Of a DNA stretch of 57,500 bases, positions 28,096 through 40,944 are shown one piece after another. Numbering within the stretch: the stretch's first letter is position 1; the number at the start of each line of letters is the position of its first letter. Position numbers and translations under genes: made by a program. The DNA comes from Neocallimastix lanati (nom. inval.). Its lineage: Eukaryota; Neocallimastigomycota; Neocallimastigomycetes; Neocallimastigales; Neocallimastigaceae. The stretch spans positions 25,001 through 82,500 of the forward strand of contig JACVTC010000088.1 of assembly GCA_016946835.1 (NCBI GenBank), written 5' to 3'. Under the pieces are notes generated by a model. That model did not search any database and was not told the origin of the DNA. It saw only the letters and a list, made by a program, of their open reading frames with translations.

Positions 28096-29066
28096 GGCAG
28101 CAAACTTGTTTCATCTTTATTAATTAAATATTTGATAAAATACATGTAATAAAATAATAAAAAAAAAAAAGATAAAAAAATAAACAAAAAATAAAACACA
28201 AAATAAAAATAAAATAATGGTATAATATATTCTAGTTTCATTTAATTAATATTTGTAAGACTTCACAAGGGCATTATTATACTGAAGTATAATAATTAAC
28301 TTTGACTTCGCAATGTTAATCATAATTTTAAGATACAAAATTATGATCTTCATTGGTTGCGCTAGCCCTGTTGGCCTGTCTTACTGTTTCTTCAGCATTG
28401 ACGCTCTTGGTAGTAGTAGTACGATTCGATTTGAACCTATTGAACAAAGACCATTGCTGGCCAATAGCAATAGTTATAATCGATTGGAGAAGTGCCGCAG
28501 TAACCACTAAGAACGGAGTATCAGAATAAGCACCTGATTTCATCTGGCACTTAAATAGATCCTTCCATTCCCTTGTACTGTTATTAATACTTCGACCTCC
28601 AAGAAGGAAATTAAACACTTTTTCACACACACTAGAATCAATATACACATTATTTTCAATACTATTACTAACATTACTAAAAATACTATTACTAATATTA
28701 TTATTACTATTATAACTATTACTATTATTACTATTACTATTATCATTATTACTATTAATAATATCATTTGTTAGGTTGCCACGGTAAAAAGCATTATATA
28801 AAAATAAAATTTTATCATTAACTTTACTACGAGTATGATTGAAAAAGGGACAATCAATTAACCAATGACTTAACCATTGTTTATTACTTTTACAACAGGA
28901 ACAAAAATTAGGACACATTTGATCTACTATTTTTGCAGCTTTAGCAATTCTAGCATCTAATCTATATCCGCTTCGTGCTCTCAATAGCCAATAGAAACCA
29001 TATGAAAGATCAGGATATTCATAACAAAGTTTAATAAATTTTGATGTTTCTTCGAATTTGTTTTTG

Positions 29067-29070
<4 letters not shown>
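28064..29070 (-). mobile_element. 5'-truncated LINE-like 3' end, subfamily 2 (copy B)
   Basis: The T-run 28064-28092 (poly-A tail) is followed by a 3' untranslated region of about 235 bp and then the best-preserved ORF end of the cluster. The element runs directly into copy C's T-run at 29071. It shares the RT C-terminal region with copies A and C but has a different distal tail and 3' end, so it is a second subfamily. The old copy at 18.4 kb belongs with it. Confidence 0.8.
28328..29068 (-). CDS. C-terminal part of a non-LTR retrotransposon reverse transcriptase ORF (5'-truncated)
   Basis: Open for 247 codons from the truncation point (29068) to a stop at 28328, so the N-terminal catalytic RT part is missing and the fragment cannot act alone. 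Visible order: KLCYEYPDLSYGFYWLLRAR, then GYRLDARIAKAAKIVDQMC, then a C-x2-C-x8-H-x4-C knuckle (CSCCKSNKQWLSHWLIDC) as found after the RT domain of many LINE ORF2 proteins. Next come a Ser/Asn-repeat insert from an AAT/ACT tract (about 28665-28765) and a conserved tail (FLVVTAALLQSIITIAIGQQ). No in-frame stop is present, unlike copies A and C, so this is the youngest or best-preserved copy. The LINE assignment rests on the knuckle, the poly-A tail and the repeated truncation. Confidence 0.7.
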
Positions 29071-29109
<39 letters not shown>

Positions 29110-29897
29110 CAGGGAAGAGAATACACTTCCAAAACTTTATTATATTAATTTTATTTTAAAAAAAAAAAAAAATACATGTAGGTGAAAAGTACATTTGAAA
29201 TTATAAATAAAAAAAATTTAAAAAATAAAAAAAAAAAAAAAAATAATAAAAGCTCGAAAATACTCCGTATTTCGGCAAGTTGTAACTATGCGGGAATTTT
29301 TCCCTTCCTAACAAATAAAAAAGAAATAAAATTTAGAAGTAACATCCTTAAAATAGATAGTGTGGTGTCCACTATTTCTACGAAGGGCGAGAATCACCCT
29401 TCGTAGAAATAGATGTTGATCCTGCATTATCATTATGCCTTATCAGTACGACGTCGACGCTCTTGGATAAGTTTGATATTTTACAATACCTATCAAATAA
29501 TATCTTAAACGAACTACTTATGATAGGTATTGCTCTTGTTAAGAATTCCGCCAAGCCCACAATTTTTGGAATTGGTGACTCAGATGAACCTTTGAAAAGT
29601 AGTTCATTTAATTGTCTCTGTTCCCCACTATCGAAATGTAGCTCATTTAAAACTAAAGTCAATTAACCAATGCCTTATCCATTATTTATTACTTTTACAA
29701 CAGGGACAAAAATTAGGACACATTTGGTCCACTATTTTTGCAGCTTTAGCAATTCTAGCATCTAATCTATATCCGCTTCGTGCTCTCAATAGCCAATAGA
29801 AACCATATGAAAGATCAGGATATTCATAACAAAGTTTTATAAAATTTGATGTTTCTACTTTATTAAATAGTAAAAAACTATTATAACACAATTTAAA
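29071..29897 (-). mobile_element. 5'-truncated LINE-like 3' end, subfamily 1 (copy C)
   Basis: Nearly identical to copy A over its whole length, including the T-run plus AGACAGGGAAGAGAATACAC start, the shared premature stop in the zinc knuckle and the CACAATTTAAA end. It keeps a 42-bp stretch that A lacks (about 29438-29478, CAGTACGACGTCGACGCTC). It has a new perfect hairpin at 29371-29411 in place of about 30 bp of A. An A-run (29898-29928) follows its end. Confidence 0.8.
29371..29411. repeat. Perfect 16-bp hairpin private to LINE copy C
   Basis: CTATTTCTACGAAGGG and CCCTTCGTAGAAATAG are exact reverse complements around a 9-nt loop (CGAGAATCA). Copy A has the right arm almost intact (CCCTTTGTAGAAATAG) but unrelated, longer sequence where the left arm would be. 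Confidence 0.85.
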
Positions 29898-29931
<34 letters not shown>

Positions 29932-30215
29932 TGAAGTAAAAGACTAAATTAAATTTATATAAATATTATATATAAAAAAATTTATGATTTTTAAATATGA
30001 ATTTTTTTTTTTTTATTAATTAAATTTATAAATGTACAATTAAAAATTTTTTTTCTTATTTTTTTTATTTTTTATACTTTTTATTGTATTATTTAATTTC
30101 TTTTTTTTTTATGAATTGTAAAAAATATATTATTATTTTAAATACAATTAAAAAATTTTTTTTATATTTTTATTTATTTATTTTTTATCAACTTTTTTTT
30201 TTAATTTATCCCCAT
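29898..30215. other. Intergenic AT-rich DNA 3' of the GH45 gene
   Basis: An A-run is followed by T-rich DNA. It would hold the 3' untranslated region of the minus-strand GH45 transcript. No gene was seen. Confidence 0.5.
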
Positions 30216-32023
30216 TTAATTGTGAATACAGTCGGTATTTCTAGTTAATTCAACTGGACATTCAACTTCATCAAAGACCATAGTTGGGTTATCAGCATTG
30301 AGGAACCAGTCGAATCTCCAGTAGCAAGACTCTTTAATAGCTTCTGGAAGACCTTCACAATCATCACGGCTAGCGACACCACCGTAACGAGTACCCCAAA
30401 CTTCATCAGGAGTATTAAATTGTGCAGAACAACCATTGAAAATACCGAAACCACCACCTGGAATTTGAATATCAAAGTGATTATCACCAAGATCACCACC
30501 AGTGTTAGTAACTTGGACAACCATTTGCTTACCTTTAACTGGACCAGAGGTGAAAGTTAAGGCATAACAACGACAACACCATTCCTTTTCGGTTAAACCT
30601 TTGATAGAAGCAGCAGCATAACCATATGATAAAACTTCAGAAACAGCCCATGGTCTTTGGTCAGAACACATGTAAGATTCACCACCTTCACAACCAGACT
30701 TAGCATTATAGTTGGTAAGAGCGGTAAAACCATCAGCCTTACATTGTCTAACTGGAGCAGAAACTGGTGCCTTGTCTGGCCATGAACAAGATGGCTTACA
30801 GCAATCCCAGTAACGAGTGGTAGTACCTTCTTTTTTACCTATTGGATATTTATATTCAGATGGATCATAAACCTTATTTAAGATATCATGACATTCACAC
30901 ATTTTAATTTCACAGGCATGACCGTTTTCATAACCCCAAAGGAAACCGGCTTGGTTTTCAGTAACGTTACATCCTTCACACCACTTTTGACCGTGTGGAC
31001 CAATACCAGTAGCTGGCTTTAATTCAGCTTCTGTATCTGGTTCACATTGTTTGTATCCTGCACTACCCTTACAAGTAGTACCTGCTTGACAACATTTATC
31101 TTCCATACCAGAACCACCACATTGCTTCCAAGCTGCAACACAATTTGTTTTATCAGTATTAACAGTACAGACTGGTTCAAATTTGGTCATAGTATATGAA
31201 CCACCGGAATTATTATCTTTTGTTTTTGTAACTTGAGTATTCTTTTTAGTGGTGGTTGTTTTATTTGGTTTTGGAACAGTAGTGGTAGTTTTTTTACTCT
31301 TAACAATACCACACCATTCACCATTTTCAACACCCCATTCTCCTACAAAAGTTATATAACATATATTTTATTTATTTTTTTTTTTTTAATAATAATTTTT
31401 AATTAATTAGATACTAAAATTATTATTACAAATAATATTTTTTATAATAAATTTTTATAATTTCATATATCAATTTGAAAGTACCTTGATCATCAACATA
31501 TTCAACTGTAGTTCCTTCACAGCATGGATATGGATCAGACCAGCAATCAGTTTCATTTACTGGCTCAATACCACACCTTTAATTTTGAAAATAAATTAAA
31601 TATTTAAATATTATTTATATTATTAATTGATATTTAAAATAAAATTAAATAATTAAGAATATTAATGTAAATTCTTTATTATTCTAAAATTTATATATAA
31701 TTTAATAACCCTACCATTCACCGTTTTCAACACCCCATTCACCTTGATCATCAACATATGCAACTTCAATACCTGAACTACAACATGGATAATCTATAAT
31801 AACAGATTTTGTAATTATTGTAAATTATATATATTATTAATATAATATAAAATAAATTTTAAATATTGATATATATTTAAATATAATTTTTTTTCATAAA
31901 ATAAATTTCTTTAAGATACAATTATTTTTTTAAAAACTAAATGACTTAATTACCTGGAAGGAATGAACAAGCTTTAGATAAAGCAACTAAGGAAGAAATA
32001 GTTAATATACTCTTTATTTGCAT
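30216..32023 (-). CDS. GH45 endoglucanase with two fungal dockerins and CBM1
   Basis: Secreted endo-beta-1,4-glucanase of the fungal cellulosome. Four exons (32023..31954, 31793..31715, 31576..31485, 31342..30216) join by GT-AG in phases 1, 2 and 1, giving 455 residues. Order: signal peptide ([18 protein letters not shown]); dockerin 1 ([26 protein letters not shown]); dockerin 2 ([23 protein letters not shown], to about 95); Thr/Lys linker; CBM1-like module (about 148-182, WKQCGG...AGYKQCE). A Cys-rich segment follows (about 200-232), then the GH45 barrel. Catalytic residues fit the family: nucleophile/base Asp260 in [12 protein letters not shown] and acid Asp371 in [17 protein letters not shown]. 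Length and motifs look complete. The introns sit at the same dockerin positions as in the expansin-like gene. Confidence is high for family and exon structure. Confidence 0.93.
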
Positions 32024-33756
32024 TTTTGTTAAATACTGCTATTGGTTTTTTATAATATATATTAATCAATAATATTTATTATTTTCTGGTATTATTTTAT
32101 AATAAATTGAGCCCTGCTCCTTTTTCTTTTTTTTTTTTTTTTTTTTATTTAAAGTATTTTTATTATACTTAAATTTATGAATATTAATTATAAAAAAGAA
32201 AAGTTATCTTATATTTATATAAAAAAAAATATTAATTAAAATTTGGATAAAATAAATTATATGTAATAAAAAAAATAATATATTTCTTTATATATATAAA
32301 TAATTAAAACCTTATTTTTATTATTATATATTTTTTTATCTTTTAACTTAATTTAAGTTTTTTTTTTAATTTAAAAAAATTTTTTTTTTTAATTTAAATT
32401 TTTTTTTTTTTTTTTGATTTTATAATTATTCTTAAATACTTAATTCAGTAAATATATTAGATAGATTGAAATAGTAACTTTATATATATTACAATATATA
32501 TAATACAATATATATAATAGTATATTAATTATATTATTTACAAGATTTATCAATAAATCTTAACATTATTTATTTTATTTTAATTTATTCCAAAATTGGT
32601 GTTTATTGTACATAGGATTATGACATTATGACTAGAAATAAAAAATAAATTAAAATAATTTTAAAAGGTATTCAAATTTATTAATTATTAATATTACTTA
32701 ATTTTTGAATCAAAATTAATATTAATATTATAATTACTTATTAATAATAATTACTTATTATATTATTATTTTTATCTCGTATCATCATCATTAATAATTG
32801 TTATTATTAATAATTAGTAATTTAAGTAATAATAAGTAATGAGCAATAAAAGTAACTAGTAACAATAAATAATTTATGTAATAACAAATATAAATAATTA
32901 TTAATAAAAAATAATTAAAAAACTCTGTTCAAATTCTTTTTTGTAGTATGAAAGTCTTCATGCGCAGCTTCGAATCTACTAAGAAAGAAATTTAAATAAT
33001 TTAAATTAGAATAAAACTTTATTTACTAATAATTTAATTAAAAAAAAAAAAAAAAACAAGAGAAAAATTATTCCTTTAAAAAAATTTTTTTAGTAATTTC
33101 TAAAGATTAAAGAATTAAAGAAATTTTTTTTTTTTTACCAACTATTTTTTGTAAATCTTTTCTTATATAACAATAAATATTTGAATATATAATAATAAAT
33201 GTATAATATACACATTGTATATTTTTTTTAATTTCTTATAATAATGTAATTGAATATTTTTTTTTATTTTTTTTTTATAGATTCTTAACATTAATATTTG
33301 TATAATATTATTAATTTGAATGTATATTTTATATATTATATAATAATAAATGTATAATGTATATAATGTATACATTGTTTATTTATTATATAATAATATA
33401 ATTGTATATTTTTTTATTTTTTTTTTATAATAAATACTTAATATATATAATGTATATACAAATGCTTGTTCTATTTTTTTTTTATTTTTTTTTTTTATAA
33501 TAAAATCTTAATATATATATATTTTTTTATTTTTTTTTTTTATAAATTCATAATATATATGTTAAGAGTTTATAGTAGATATAAATTCTTGTTATCATTT
33601 TTTCAACTATAAAATAAATTTTTTTAATATAAATTTTAATTATTATAAAATTGTATTATTTAATAAAAAAAAAAAAAAAATTTAATATAAATCTTAATTA
33701 ATATAAAAAATTTATTTTTTTATATTAAAAAAAAATTTTTTTTATTTTGTTCAATC

Positions 33757-33787
<31 letters not shown>

Positions 33788-34499
33788 TATTTATTATTAT
33801 TAATTATTATTATTTTAAATAAACTTTAATAAATATATTTTTTTAATAATAATAATATTATTATTAAAAAAAATTTATTCTGTCTCCCTAAAAATCAGAA
33901 TGAATATTTTCTCTTAATGAATATACAAAATAAAATACAAGGATCATTATTATCATTAAAATTTAATATGAATGAATATAAATAAAATAATGAATATAAA
34001 TAAAATACAAGGATCATTATTATCATTAAATTTTATATATTATTTTATTAAAAATTACTTTTTCCTAATATTTTTTTATTCATTAAAAATTTCCTTTCTT
34101 TAATAATTATTACCTCCACTTTTAATATCATTTTTATATAATTATTACCTTAATCATTTGAGAATAAATTTTAAAATAAAGTAATTAATAAAAATATATC
34201 ATAAAATTTATTAATATACATTTTTAAATAAATTGTAAATATAAAAAAAAAAAAATTATGTATATATATTTTTTTTAATTAATTAAATGAAAATAAAAAG
34301 AATAAAATTTTGATAATATATAATATTTTTCCTTGTAATAATAAATGAAATTGTAATAATAAATGAAATAATAAAAATAATAAATAAAAAAATAAAAATA
34401 CCAAATTAAAATATTAAAATTAAATATATAAATAATATATTTTTATTTTATTATTTTTTTTAATTTATTAATAAAAAAATTAAACTTTTTTTTTTTTTT
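32024..34499. other. Intergenic AT-rich DNA between GH45 and the PFL arm
   Basis: The 5' side of the GH45 gene has a slightly GC-rich patch (32103-32115, GCCCTGCTCC) followed by a T-run. A short protein-like reading on the minus strand at about 32985-32930 (RFEAAHEDFHTTKKNLN), preceded by an acceptor-like TTTCTTTCTTAG, may be a relic exon but is too short to call. Degenerate repeats of TAATAAATGTATAATxTA lie at 33160-33560. Confidence 0.45.
33925..34040. repeat. Two direct copies of a 70-bp block
   Basis: AAATACAAGGATCATTATTA occurs at about 33934 and 34004 within matching AATGAATATAAATAAAATA context (period about 70 bp). It is noncoding. Confidence 0.65.
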
Positions 34500-34900
34500 T
34501 TTAATTATTATATATTTTATTTGGGTATTATTTAATAATATATTATATAAAAATAATTACAATTCACATTTTTAGTAAATGTTTTATATAATAGGTATAA
34601 TATAATAACATATATATTAAATTAATAAATATGATAATAATTTGATTTTTTTTTTTATATTAATAAATATAAAGAGTTCGGATTTTAACAATTAGGTTTT
34701 TCATTTTAATAAATATATAATAATTAATTTCTGATATTAATATATTTATAATTCAATAAGTAATATTAAATATTAATATTTAAATATTAAATTTTTAAAA
34801 ATATTAATCAATTATTTTAATATTAAATTATAATTAAACAACACTTTTTCATTTTTTTTTTTTTGATAATCAAATTTAACCCAAACAATTTTTAATTGAT

Positions 34901-37321
34901 TTACATTTTTTCATGGAAAGTACGGGCAATGACTTCCTTTTGTTGAGCTGGTGTTAATTTAACAAAGTTAACGGCATAACCAGAAACACGAATCGTAAGG
35001 TTTGGATAGTTTTCTGGATGAGCCATGGCATCTTCTAAAGTTTCACGCTTAAGAACATTGACGTTAAGGTGGTGAGCTCCCTTGCTGAAGTATCCATCTA
35101 ATAAACCTGAAAGATTACCCTGGCGTTCCTTTAAACTCTTACCAATGGTATTTGGAACAATAGAGAAGGTGTTGGAAATACCATCCATGCAGGAGTCGTA
35201 GTTGACTTTGGCAACGGAAGAAAGAGAAGCAACAGCACCAGAGAATTCACGACCATGCATTGGATTACAACCTGGCGCAAATGGTTGTCCGGCTTTACGA
35301 CCATCTGGAGTAGAACCTGTCTTCTTACCATAGACAACATTGGAAGTAATAGTAAGAATAGAAAGAGTATGAGTGGCACCACGGTAGGTTGGAGTCTTTC
35401 TAAGCTTAGTAATAAGCTTGTCAGTTACCGTTCTGGCGAAGAAGTCAACACGATCATCATCATTTCCGAATTTTGGGAAATCGCCTTCAACCTTGAAGTC
35501 AACGGTTAAACCAGTCTTTGGATCACGAATTGGCGTGACTTTCGCATATTTAATAGCTGAGAAGGAATCAGCAACAACAGAAAGACCAGCAACACCAAAG
35601 GCCATGAGACGGCGAACATCGGTGTCGTGGAGAGCCATTTGAAGCGATTCATAACAGTATTGGTCATGGCAGAAGTGAATGACATTCATGGTATTGACAT
35701 AAAGCTTGGCTATCCAATCCATGGCCTTATCGTAGGTTTCCCACATCCAATCAAATGGAATTGGTCCTTCTGGAACGGGGCCGAAATCTGGTCCAACTTG
35801 CTTACCAGTTCTTTCATCCTTACCATGGTTAAGGACATAAAGCATAAGCTTGGCAAGGTTGCAACGAGCTCCAAAGAATTGCATGTCTTTTCCAATTCTC
35901 ATGGCTGAAACACAGCAAGCAATACCATAGTCATCTCCGAATCTGGCTGACATGAGGGCATCCGATTCATATTGAATCGATGAGGTATCAATGGATACCT
36001 TGGTAGCAAAGTCCTTGAAGTTCTTTGGAAGAGCCTTGTTCCAGAGAACAGTAATGTTTGGTTCTGGAGCTGGTCCTAAATTGTAGAGCGTGTTGAGAAC
36101 ACGGAATGATGTCTTAGTAACTAATGTACGGCCATCACTTCCCATACCTCCAAGGGACATAGTAACCCAAGTTGGGTCACCAGCAAATAAATCATTGTAT
36201 TCTGGAGTACGCAAATGACGAGCAAAACGTAACTTCAAGATAAGATTATCAATGATTTCTTGTGCCTCAGATTCTGTGATGACGCCATTCTTTAAATCGT
36301 TTTCGAAGAAACAATCAAGGAAGGCATCAACTCTTCCAAGAGACATTGCTGCTCCATCTTGTTCCTTAATCGATCCTAAATAGCCAAAGTAAACGAATTG
36401 CGTAGCTTCTCTGGCATTCTTGGCTGGTTTTGAAATATCAATACCATATGATTTGGCCATTTGAGTAAGTTGCTTAAGAGCTTTAACTTGATCTGCTACT
36501 TCTCCAATTAATTTCATGGTTGGTTCATCCATTTGTTTCTTTTGTAATTCCGCCTTATCTTTTTCCTTTTGAGCAATAAGACGATCAGTACCGTAAAGAG
36601 CAACACGACGGTAGTCACCGATAATACGACCACGTCCATAACCATCTGGTAAACCTGTCATGATCGCATTGGAACGACCGGCTCTCATTTCCTTTGAGTA
36701 GATATCAAAGACTGCAGTGTTATGAGTCTTACGATAATCTGTGAAGATGTGTTCTACTTCCTTGTCCATTGGGACATTAACAGCCTTAAGGGCATTCTTA
36801 ACCATGTTTACACCACCAAATGGCTTAATGGCTCTCTTCAATGGAACATCGGTTTGGTATCCGTAGATAACTTCATTTTCCTTATCAAGGTAACCTGGCT
36901 TATGTGAAGTGATGGTTGATGGGGTGTGTGGATCAACATCATATAAACCTCCATTGGCACGTTCTTTAGCTAAGTATTCTTCAGCCTTACTGAAAAGCTT
37001 CTTTGTCTTTTCTGTTGGTCCAGAAAGGAAGGAGGCATCTCCTTCATATGGGGTGTAGTGTTTCTTGATCCAGCCTTCAACATCAATTTCGCTCTTAGCA
37101 GCTGCATCATTGGTGATACATGGAGCTACTTTCGAAGAATATTTCATAGTTTGGATACTCTTAGAAGAAGTCTTTGAAGTCGTCTTCATCCTAAGACTTG
37201 TACTTCTCATTGGAGTAGTATGTAGAGAACGTGAAACAGCTGGACCTGCAACTTTAACTGCAGCAACAGCGGTAACTGGAACAACAGCATTGTTAGCTTG
37301 ACTTAAAATAATGCTTTCCAT
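34901..37321 (-). CDS. pfl: Pyruvate formate-lyase (formate C-acetyltransferase), copy 1
   Basis: Glycyl-radical enzyme converting pyruvate plus CoA to acetyl-CoA plus formate. In anaerobic fungi this is a main route of pyruvate use in hydrogenosomes and cytosol, and it needs a separate activating enzyme. Intronless, 806 residues, complete. The catalytic cysteine pair is Cys469-Cys470 (IACCVSAM). The radical glycine is Gly781 in RVSGYAVNF, 25 residues from the C-terminus as in the bacterial enzyme. Residues 1 to about 66 are extra relative to bacterial PFL and rich in Ser/Thr/Arg/Lys without acidic residues ([20 protein letters not shown]), as expected for a hydrogenosomal targeting sequence. 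Codons are GC-richer than those of the ankyrin and ABC genes, suggesting high expression. Differs from copy 2 at only four residues (18, 56, 60, 100). Confidence 0.97.
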   Translation of the reverse strand: MESIILSQANNAVVPVTAVAAVKVAGPAVSRSLHTTPMRSTSLRMKTTSKTSSKSIQTMKYSSKVAPCITNDAAAKSEIDVEGWIKKHYTPYEGDASFLSGPTEKTKKLFSKAEEYLAKERANGGLYDVDPHTPSTITSHKPGYLDKENEVIYGYQTDVPLKRAIKPFGGVNMVKNALKAVNVPMDKEVEHIFTDYRKTHNTAVFDIYSKEMRAGRSNAIMTGLPDGYGRGRIIGDYRRVALYGTDRLIAQKEKDKAELQKKQMDEPTMKLIGEVADQVKALKQLTQMAKSYGIDISKPAKNAREATQFVYFGYLGSIKEQDGAAMSLGRVDAFLDCFFENDLKNGVITESEAQEIIDNLILKLRFARHLRTPEYNDLFAGDPTWVTMSLGGMGSDGRTLVTKTSFRVLNTLYNLGPAPEPNITVLWNKALPKNFKDFATKVSIDTSSIQYESDALMSARFGDDYGIACCVSAMRIGKDMQFFGARCNLAKLMLYVLNHGKDERTGKQVGPDFGPVPEGPIPFDWMWETYDKAMDWIAKLYVNTMNVIHFCHDQYCYESLQMALHDTDVRRLMAFGVAGLSVVADSFSAIKYAKVTPIRDPKTGLTVDFKVEGDFPKFGNDDDRVDFFARTVTDKLITKLRKTPTYRGATHTLSILTITSNVVYGKKTGSTPDGRKAGQPFAPGCNPMHGREFSGAVASLSSVAKVNYDSCMDGISNTFSIVPNTIGKSLKERQGNLSGLLDGYFSKGAHHLNVNVLKRETLEDAMAHPENYPNLTIRVSGYAVNFVKLTPAQQKEVIARTFHEKM

Positions 37322-37520
37322 TTTGTCATATATTTTTTTTTCTATTTAAGTTATATTTATTTTATTTAAAAAAAAAAAAAATCTTTATAAATTTTATTTT
37401 TTTTTTCTTTGGTATAAAGAATTAATTTTATTATAAATTTTATTTTTTTTTTCTTTGGTATAAAGAATTAATTTTATTATAATTTTAATTCTTGATATAT
37501 ATTTAAAATGAATTGAGAAA
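37322..37520 (-). promoter_or_regulatory. 5' flank of PFL copy 1 with a 58-bp tandem duplication
   Basis: The block ATAAATTTTATTTTTTTTTT then CTTTGGTATAAAGAATTAAT occurs twice in a row (about 37387-37441 and 37434-37488). Copy 2's flank has only one (about 43060-43100 on the other strand). Sequence just before the ATG (ATATATGACAAA on the coding strand) is shared by both copies. The conservation is more than expected of neutral AT-rich DNA but may only reflect recent duplication. Confidence 0.5.
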
Positions 37521-37680
37521 AATAAAAATTTATTTGAAGAAAAAAATGATTCCTTTTATATTTTAAAATTATATATAAAAATTATTTTTTAAAGTTTTTA
37601 TTTTAAAATTATATATACAAAATTTATTTTTTAAAACCTATTTAATAAAAAATTTATTTATTTTATTAATTGAATTATTG

Positions 37681-38331
37681 TAAATTTTATTTAATAAAAT
37701 TTTTATTTATTTTATTAATTGAATTATTAAAAATATGATATAAAAAATATATATATTAATAATTTGAACTACAAAAATATATATAATTAATAAATAATTT
37801 TTATGTGTATATACGTGAAAATAGATATTTATAATTTTTCTTTTTTTATAAAATGAAATTAATACTTATAAAATAAAAAAACAAAAATAAAATATATTAA
37901 ATATACTTTTTATAAAATAAAAAAACAAAAATAAAATATATTAAATATACATATTATGGATTATTTAAGAAATTATTATATTTTTGATTAACCGTTAATA
38001 ATATTTCGTGAATAATTCCTATAATTACATGGAAATAACTACTTAAACAAAATTAAATATATATTGAATATATTTAAAAAAACGAAAACAAAAAAAAAAA
38101 AAAAAAAAAAAATTGTATATTTATTTATAAATTTATTAACCTAATTTATATAAATAGAATCCAATAAATTTTAAAATTTAAAGATATCATAAATAATAAA
38201 TCCATATAAAAAAAATGAAGAGAATTGTTATTGTGTAACATTTATATAATATTATAATATAAAAACTACTTAAGTTGAAAGTAGTTATATTTATTAAAGT
38301 TATATAAATAAAATTTAAAATTTTTATTTTT

Positions 38332-38379
<48 letters not shown>

Positions 38380-38438
38380 AAAATATTTTTTAATGTTAAT
38401 AAATAAAATTTAAAATTTTTATTTTTTATTTTATTTTA

Positions 38439-38469
<31 letters not shown>

Positions 38470-39939
38470 GAAATATTTTATATTTTATAAAAGTATTAAT
38501 TTATATTTATTTTGTTATTTGTAGTTTATATATATATATATATATATTTTAATAAAATTAAAATATTTTGGTGTAATAATATGTAAATTATAAACATAGG
38601 AAAATATTCCTATATTTATTTTTATTTGATATTTATATAACAAAATATTTTTATAATTTTTAGACTCTTATCAATTTTTATTAACTTTTTTAAATTAAAT
38701 AAATTATATAGAATGATACCTAATTTTTTTAATATCTTCTTTAAATTAAATCAGTAGGCAAGAAATTAAAAAGTTGTTAATTAACCTACTTTCTAATTAA
38801 ATATGCTTAGTAGTACTTAATAAATTTGTTTATGGAATCAAATAAAAATTATTTTTAATATATCATACTCTTTATACAATTCTAAAATAGGAAAATGTCC
38901 ATAATATCTGTATTTTCCTTTTAATATATGAAACATTTAATATTTTAAAAATATAAATAGTAAAATTATAAATTATATTCATTAACTTAACACTAGTTAA
39001 TTAGTAGTTTAATTAATTTTAATATTTTAATTAAAAAAAAAAAAATATTTATTTATATATCATAATAATTTTAATATTTTAATTAAAAAAATATATATAT
39101 ATATTTATATATATATCTTAATAATAACTTATAATAATAGAAAAAAAAAATTTTTTTTTTTTTTATTTTTAAATTTTTATTTTTAATTCTAATAAACCGT
39201 AAATTAAGTAAGATCCATTCTGTGTAACTTTAGAATATTAATAATTTTAATAATTTATTTATTTTTTTAATTTATTTTGTTTTATTTTTATTTTTATTTT
39301 TATTTTTATTTTTATTTTTATTTTTTAAAAAAAAAATTAAATCATCTTTTTAGTTAACTAAATTTTTAATTTTTTATTATATAAAATATATAACAATTTT
39401 ATTTTAAATTGGATTTTTTCAAATATTTTTAAAAATTCAATTATTTTAGATACCTTTGTACTTTAAAATATAAAGATATGTAATAATTTATATTATTAGA
39501 TACATATATATAATCTCTATCTGTATCTAATAAACGATTCCATCATTAAAAAATATATATATATATATATAATAGAAATCATAAATAGAAAAAATAACAT
39601 TTTTTTATTTATTAAAAAAAAAAAATTATTTTTTCTATTTATAATTTTTATATTATAAACATTTATTTTTATATAAAATAATCTAAAAAATAAAGAAAAA
39701 AATTAAAAAGTAAAAATAAAAATAGAAAAAATAAATAGAGAAAAAAAATAAAAAACATAAAATATAAAAAATAAAAATAGAAAAATAAAAATAAATAAAA
39801 GTAAAAAAATAAAAAATAAAAAAAATAAAATAAAAATAGAAAAATAAATAAAAAATAAAAAAATTCTATAATTAAATTTACAAATAATCATTAATAATTT
39901 TTTAGAGTGAAATAAATATACTTCATTAAAAAAAAAAGA

Positions 39940-39989
<50 letters not shown>

Positions 39990-40451
39990 ATTTTTAAATA
40001 TTAAAAGAATTAAAAAATACTTTGAAAATTTTATAATAGGAATATTTAGCTATTAGTATTTTTTACGATAGGAATTTTTAACTATGTTACAATTTTATAT
40101 TTATAATATAAATCTATAGGAATTTATAGTTTGTTTATTTTTTTTTTTTTTTATAGATATAATAATAAAATTAGGAAATTTTTATTTACATTTAAAAATA
40201 AGAAAAGGATTTAGGATAAATTAATAATAACGATATATTAAATGTTAATTATAAAAGTAAAATAAATATATAAATAAAAATAAAATAATGATACTATTTA
40301 TAAATTTAAATATGTAATAGCAGATAATATAAAAAGTTACACCAAAATTAGATATTTTTTTTATTTAAATATTGATATTACATTATCAAAAATTAAAATA
40401 TTATAATTCAAAAATAAATTTAATAATTCATTAATATAAAAAATTTTAATT

Positions 40452-40482
<31 letters not shown>

Positions 40483-40940
40483 TAACAATTAATAATTATC
40501 TTTTTCATTTAATTGATAATAAAATCTACTAATATGTTTCAATTAAAAAAAAATAAATAAATAAAAAGTTTTATTTTTTATTTTTATTTTTATTTATTTT
40601 TTTTTTTAACATTTTTGTTTTATAGAAAATAAAATGAATAACATAAATTCCATACATTTCATATATCTTTATTCAAATTATTAATAAAGTGTAGAGTATT
40701 TTATCATAATTATTTATTTAATTGAAATGGTAAAAAATAAAAAATATTAATAAAAATAAAGAACAATGACAACAATAATTAATAATTCATTAATAAAATA
40801 TATATATTTTTTTTTTTTTGAATTTTTTAATTCATACTCTAAAGATTTTTTGTATAATAAGATAATTTAATATCTTATTAAATATTTACTTATAGGCTAT
40901 ATTTATAATAGAATCATATAAAGATATATGTTATATTAAA
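37681..40940. other. Spacer between the PFL arms, AT-rich
   Basis: No gene. It contains duplicated short blocks (ATAAAATAAAAAAACAAAAA near 37868 and 37912) and a roughly 90-bp direct duplication rich in T-runs (38281-38390 and 38391-38480). Long A-runs lie at 38092-38112 and 39943-39988, and ATATAT tracts are also present. Open frames in it are simple-sequence artefacts. Confidence 0.55.
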
Positions 40941-40944
40941 TATT

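Larger units (their letters stand above)
34500..37680 (-). repeat. Left arm of the PFL inverted duplication
   Basis: Reverse complement of 42857-46030. The coding part is almost identical. Outside it, similarity continues for about 350 bp on each side: downstream blocks such as CACATTTTTAGTAAATGTTT (34566) and TATATTTTATTTGGGTATTA (34510), and upstream blocks such as CTTTGGTATAAAGAATTAAT (37409) and TTAAAATTATATATACAAA (37604). The flanks carry small indels and are more diverged than the gene. End points were judged by eye. Confidence 0.8.

Noticed and set aside
35131-35908. Several frames of 60-90 codons inside the PFL genes on either strand
   Set aside because: They recur at the mirrored positions in both PFL copies because the DNA is duplicated, and they lack any coding feature of their own.
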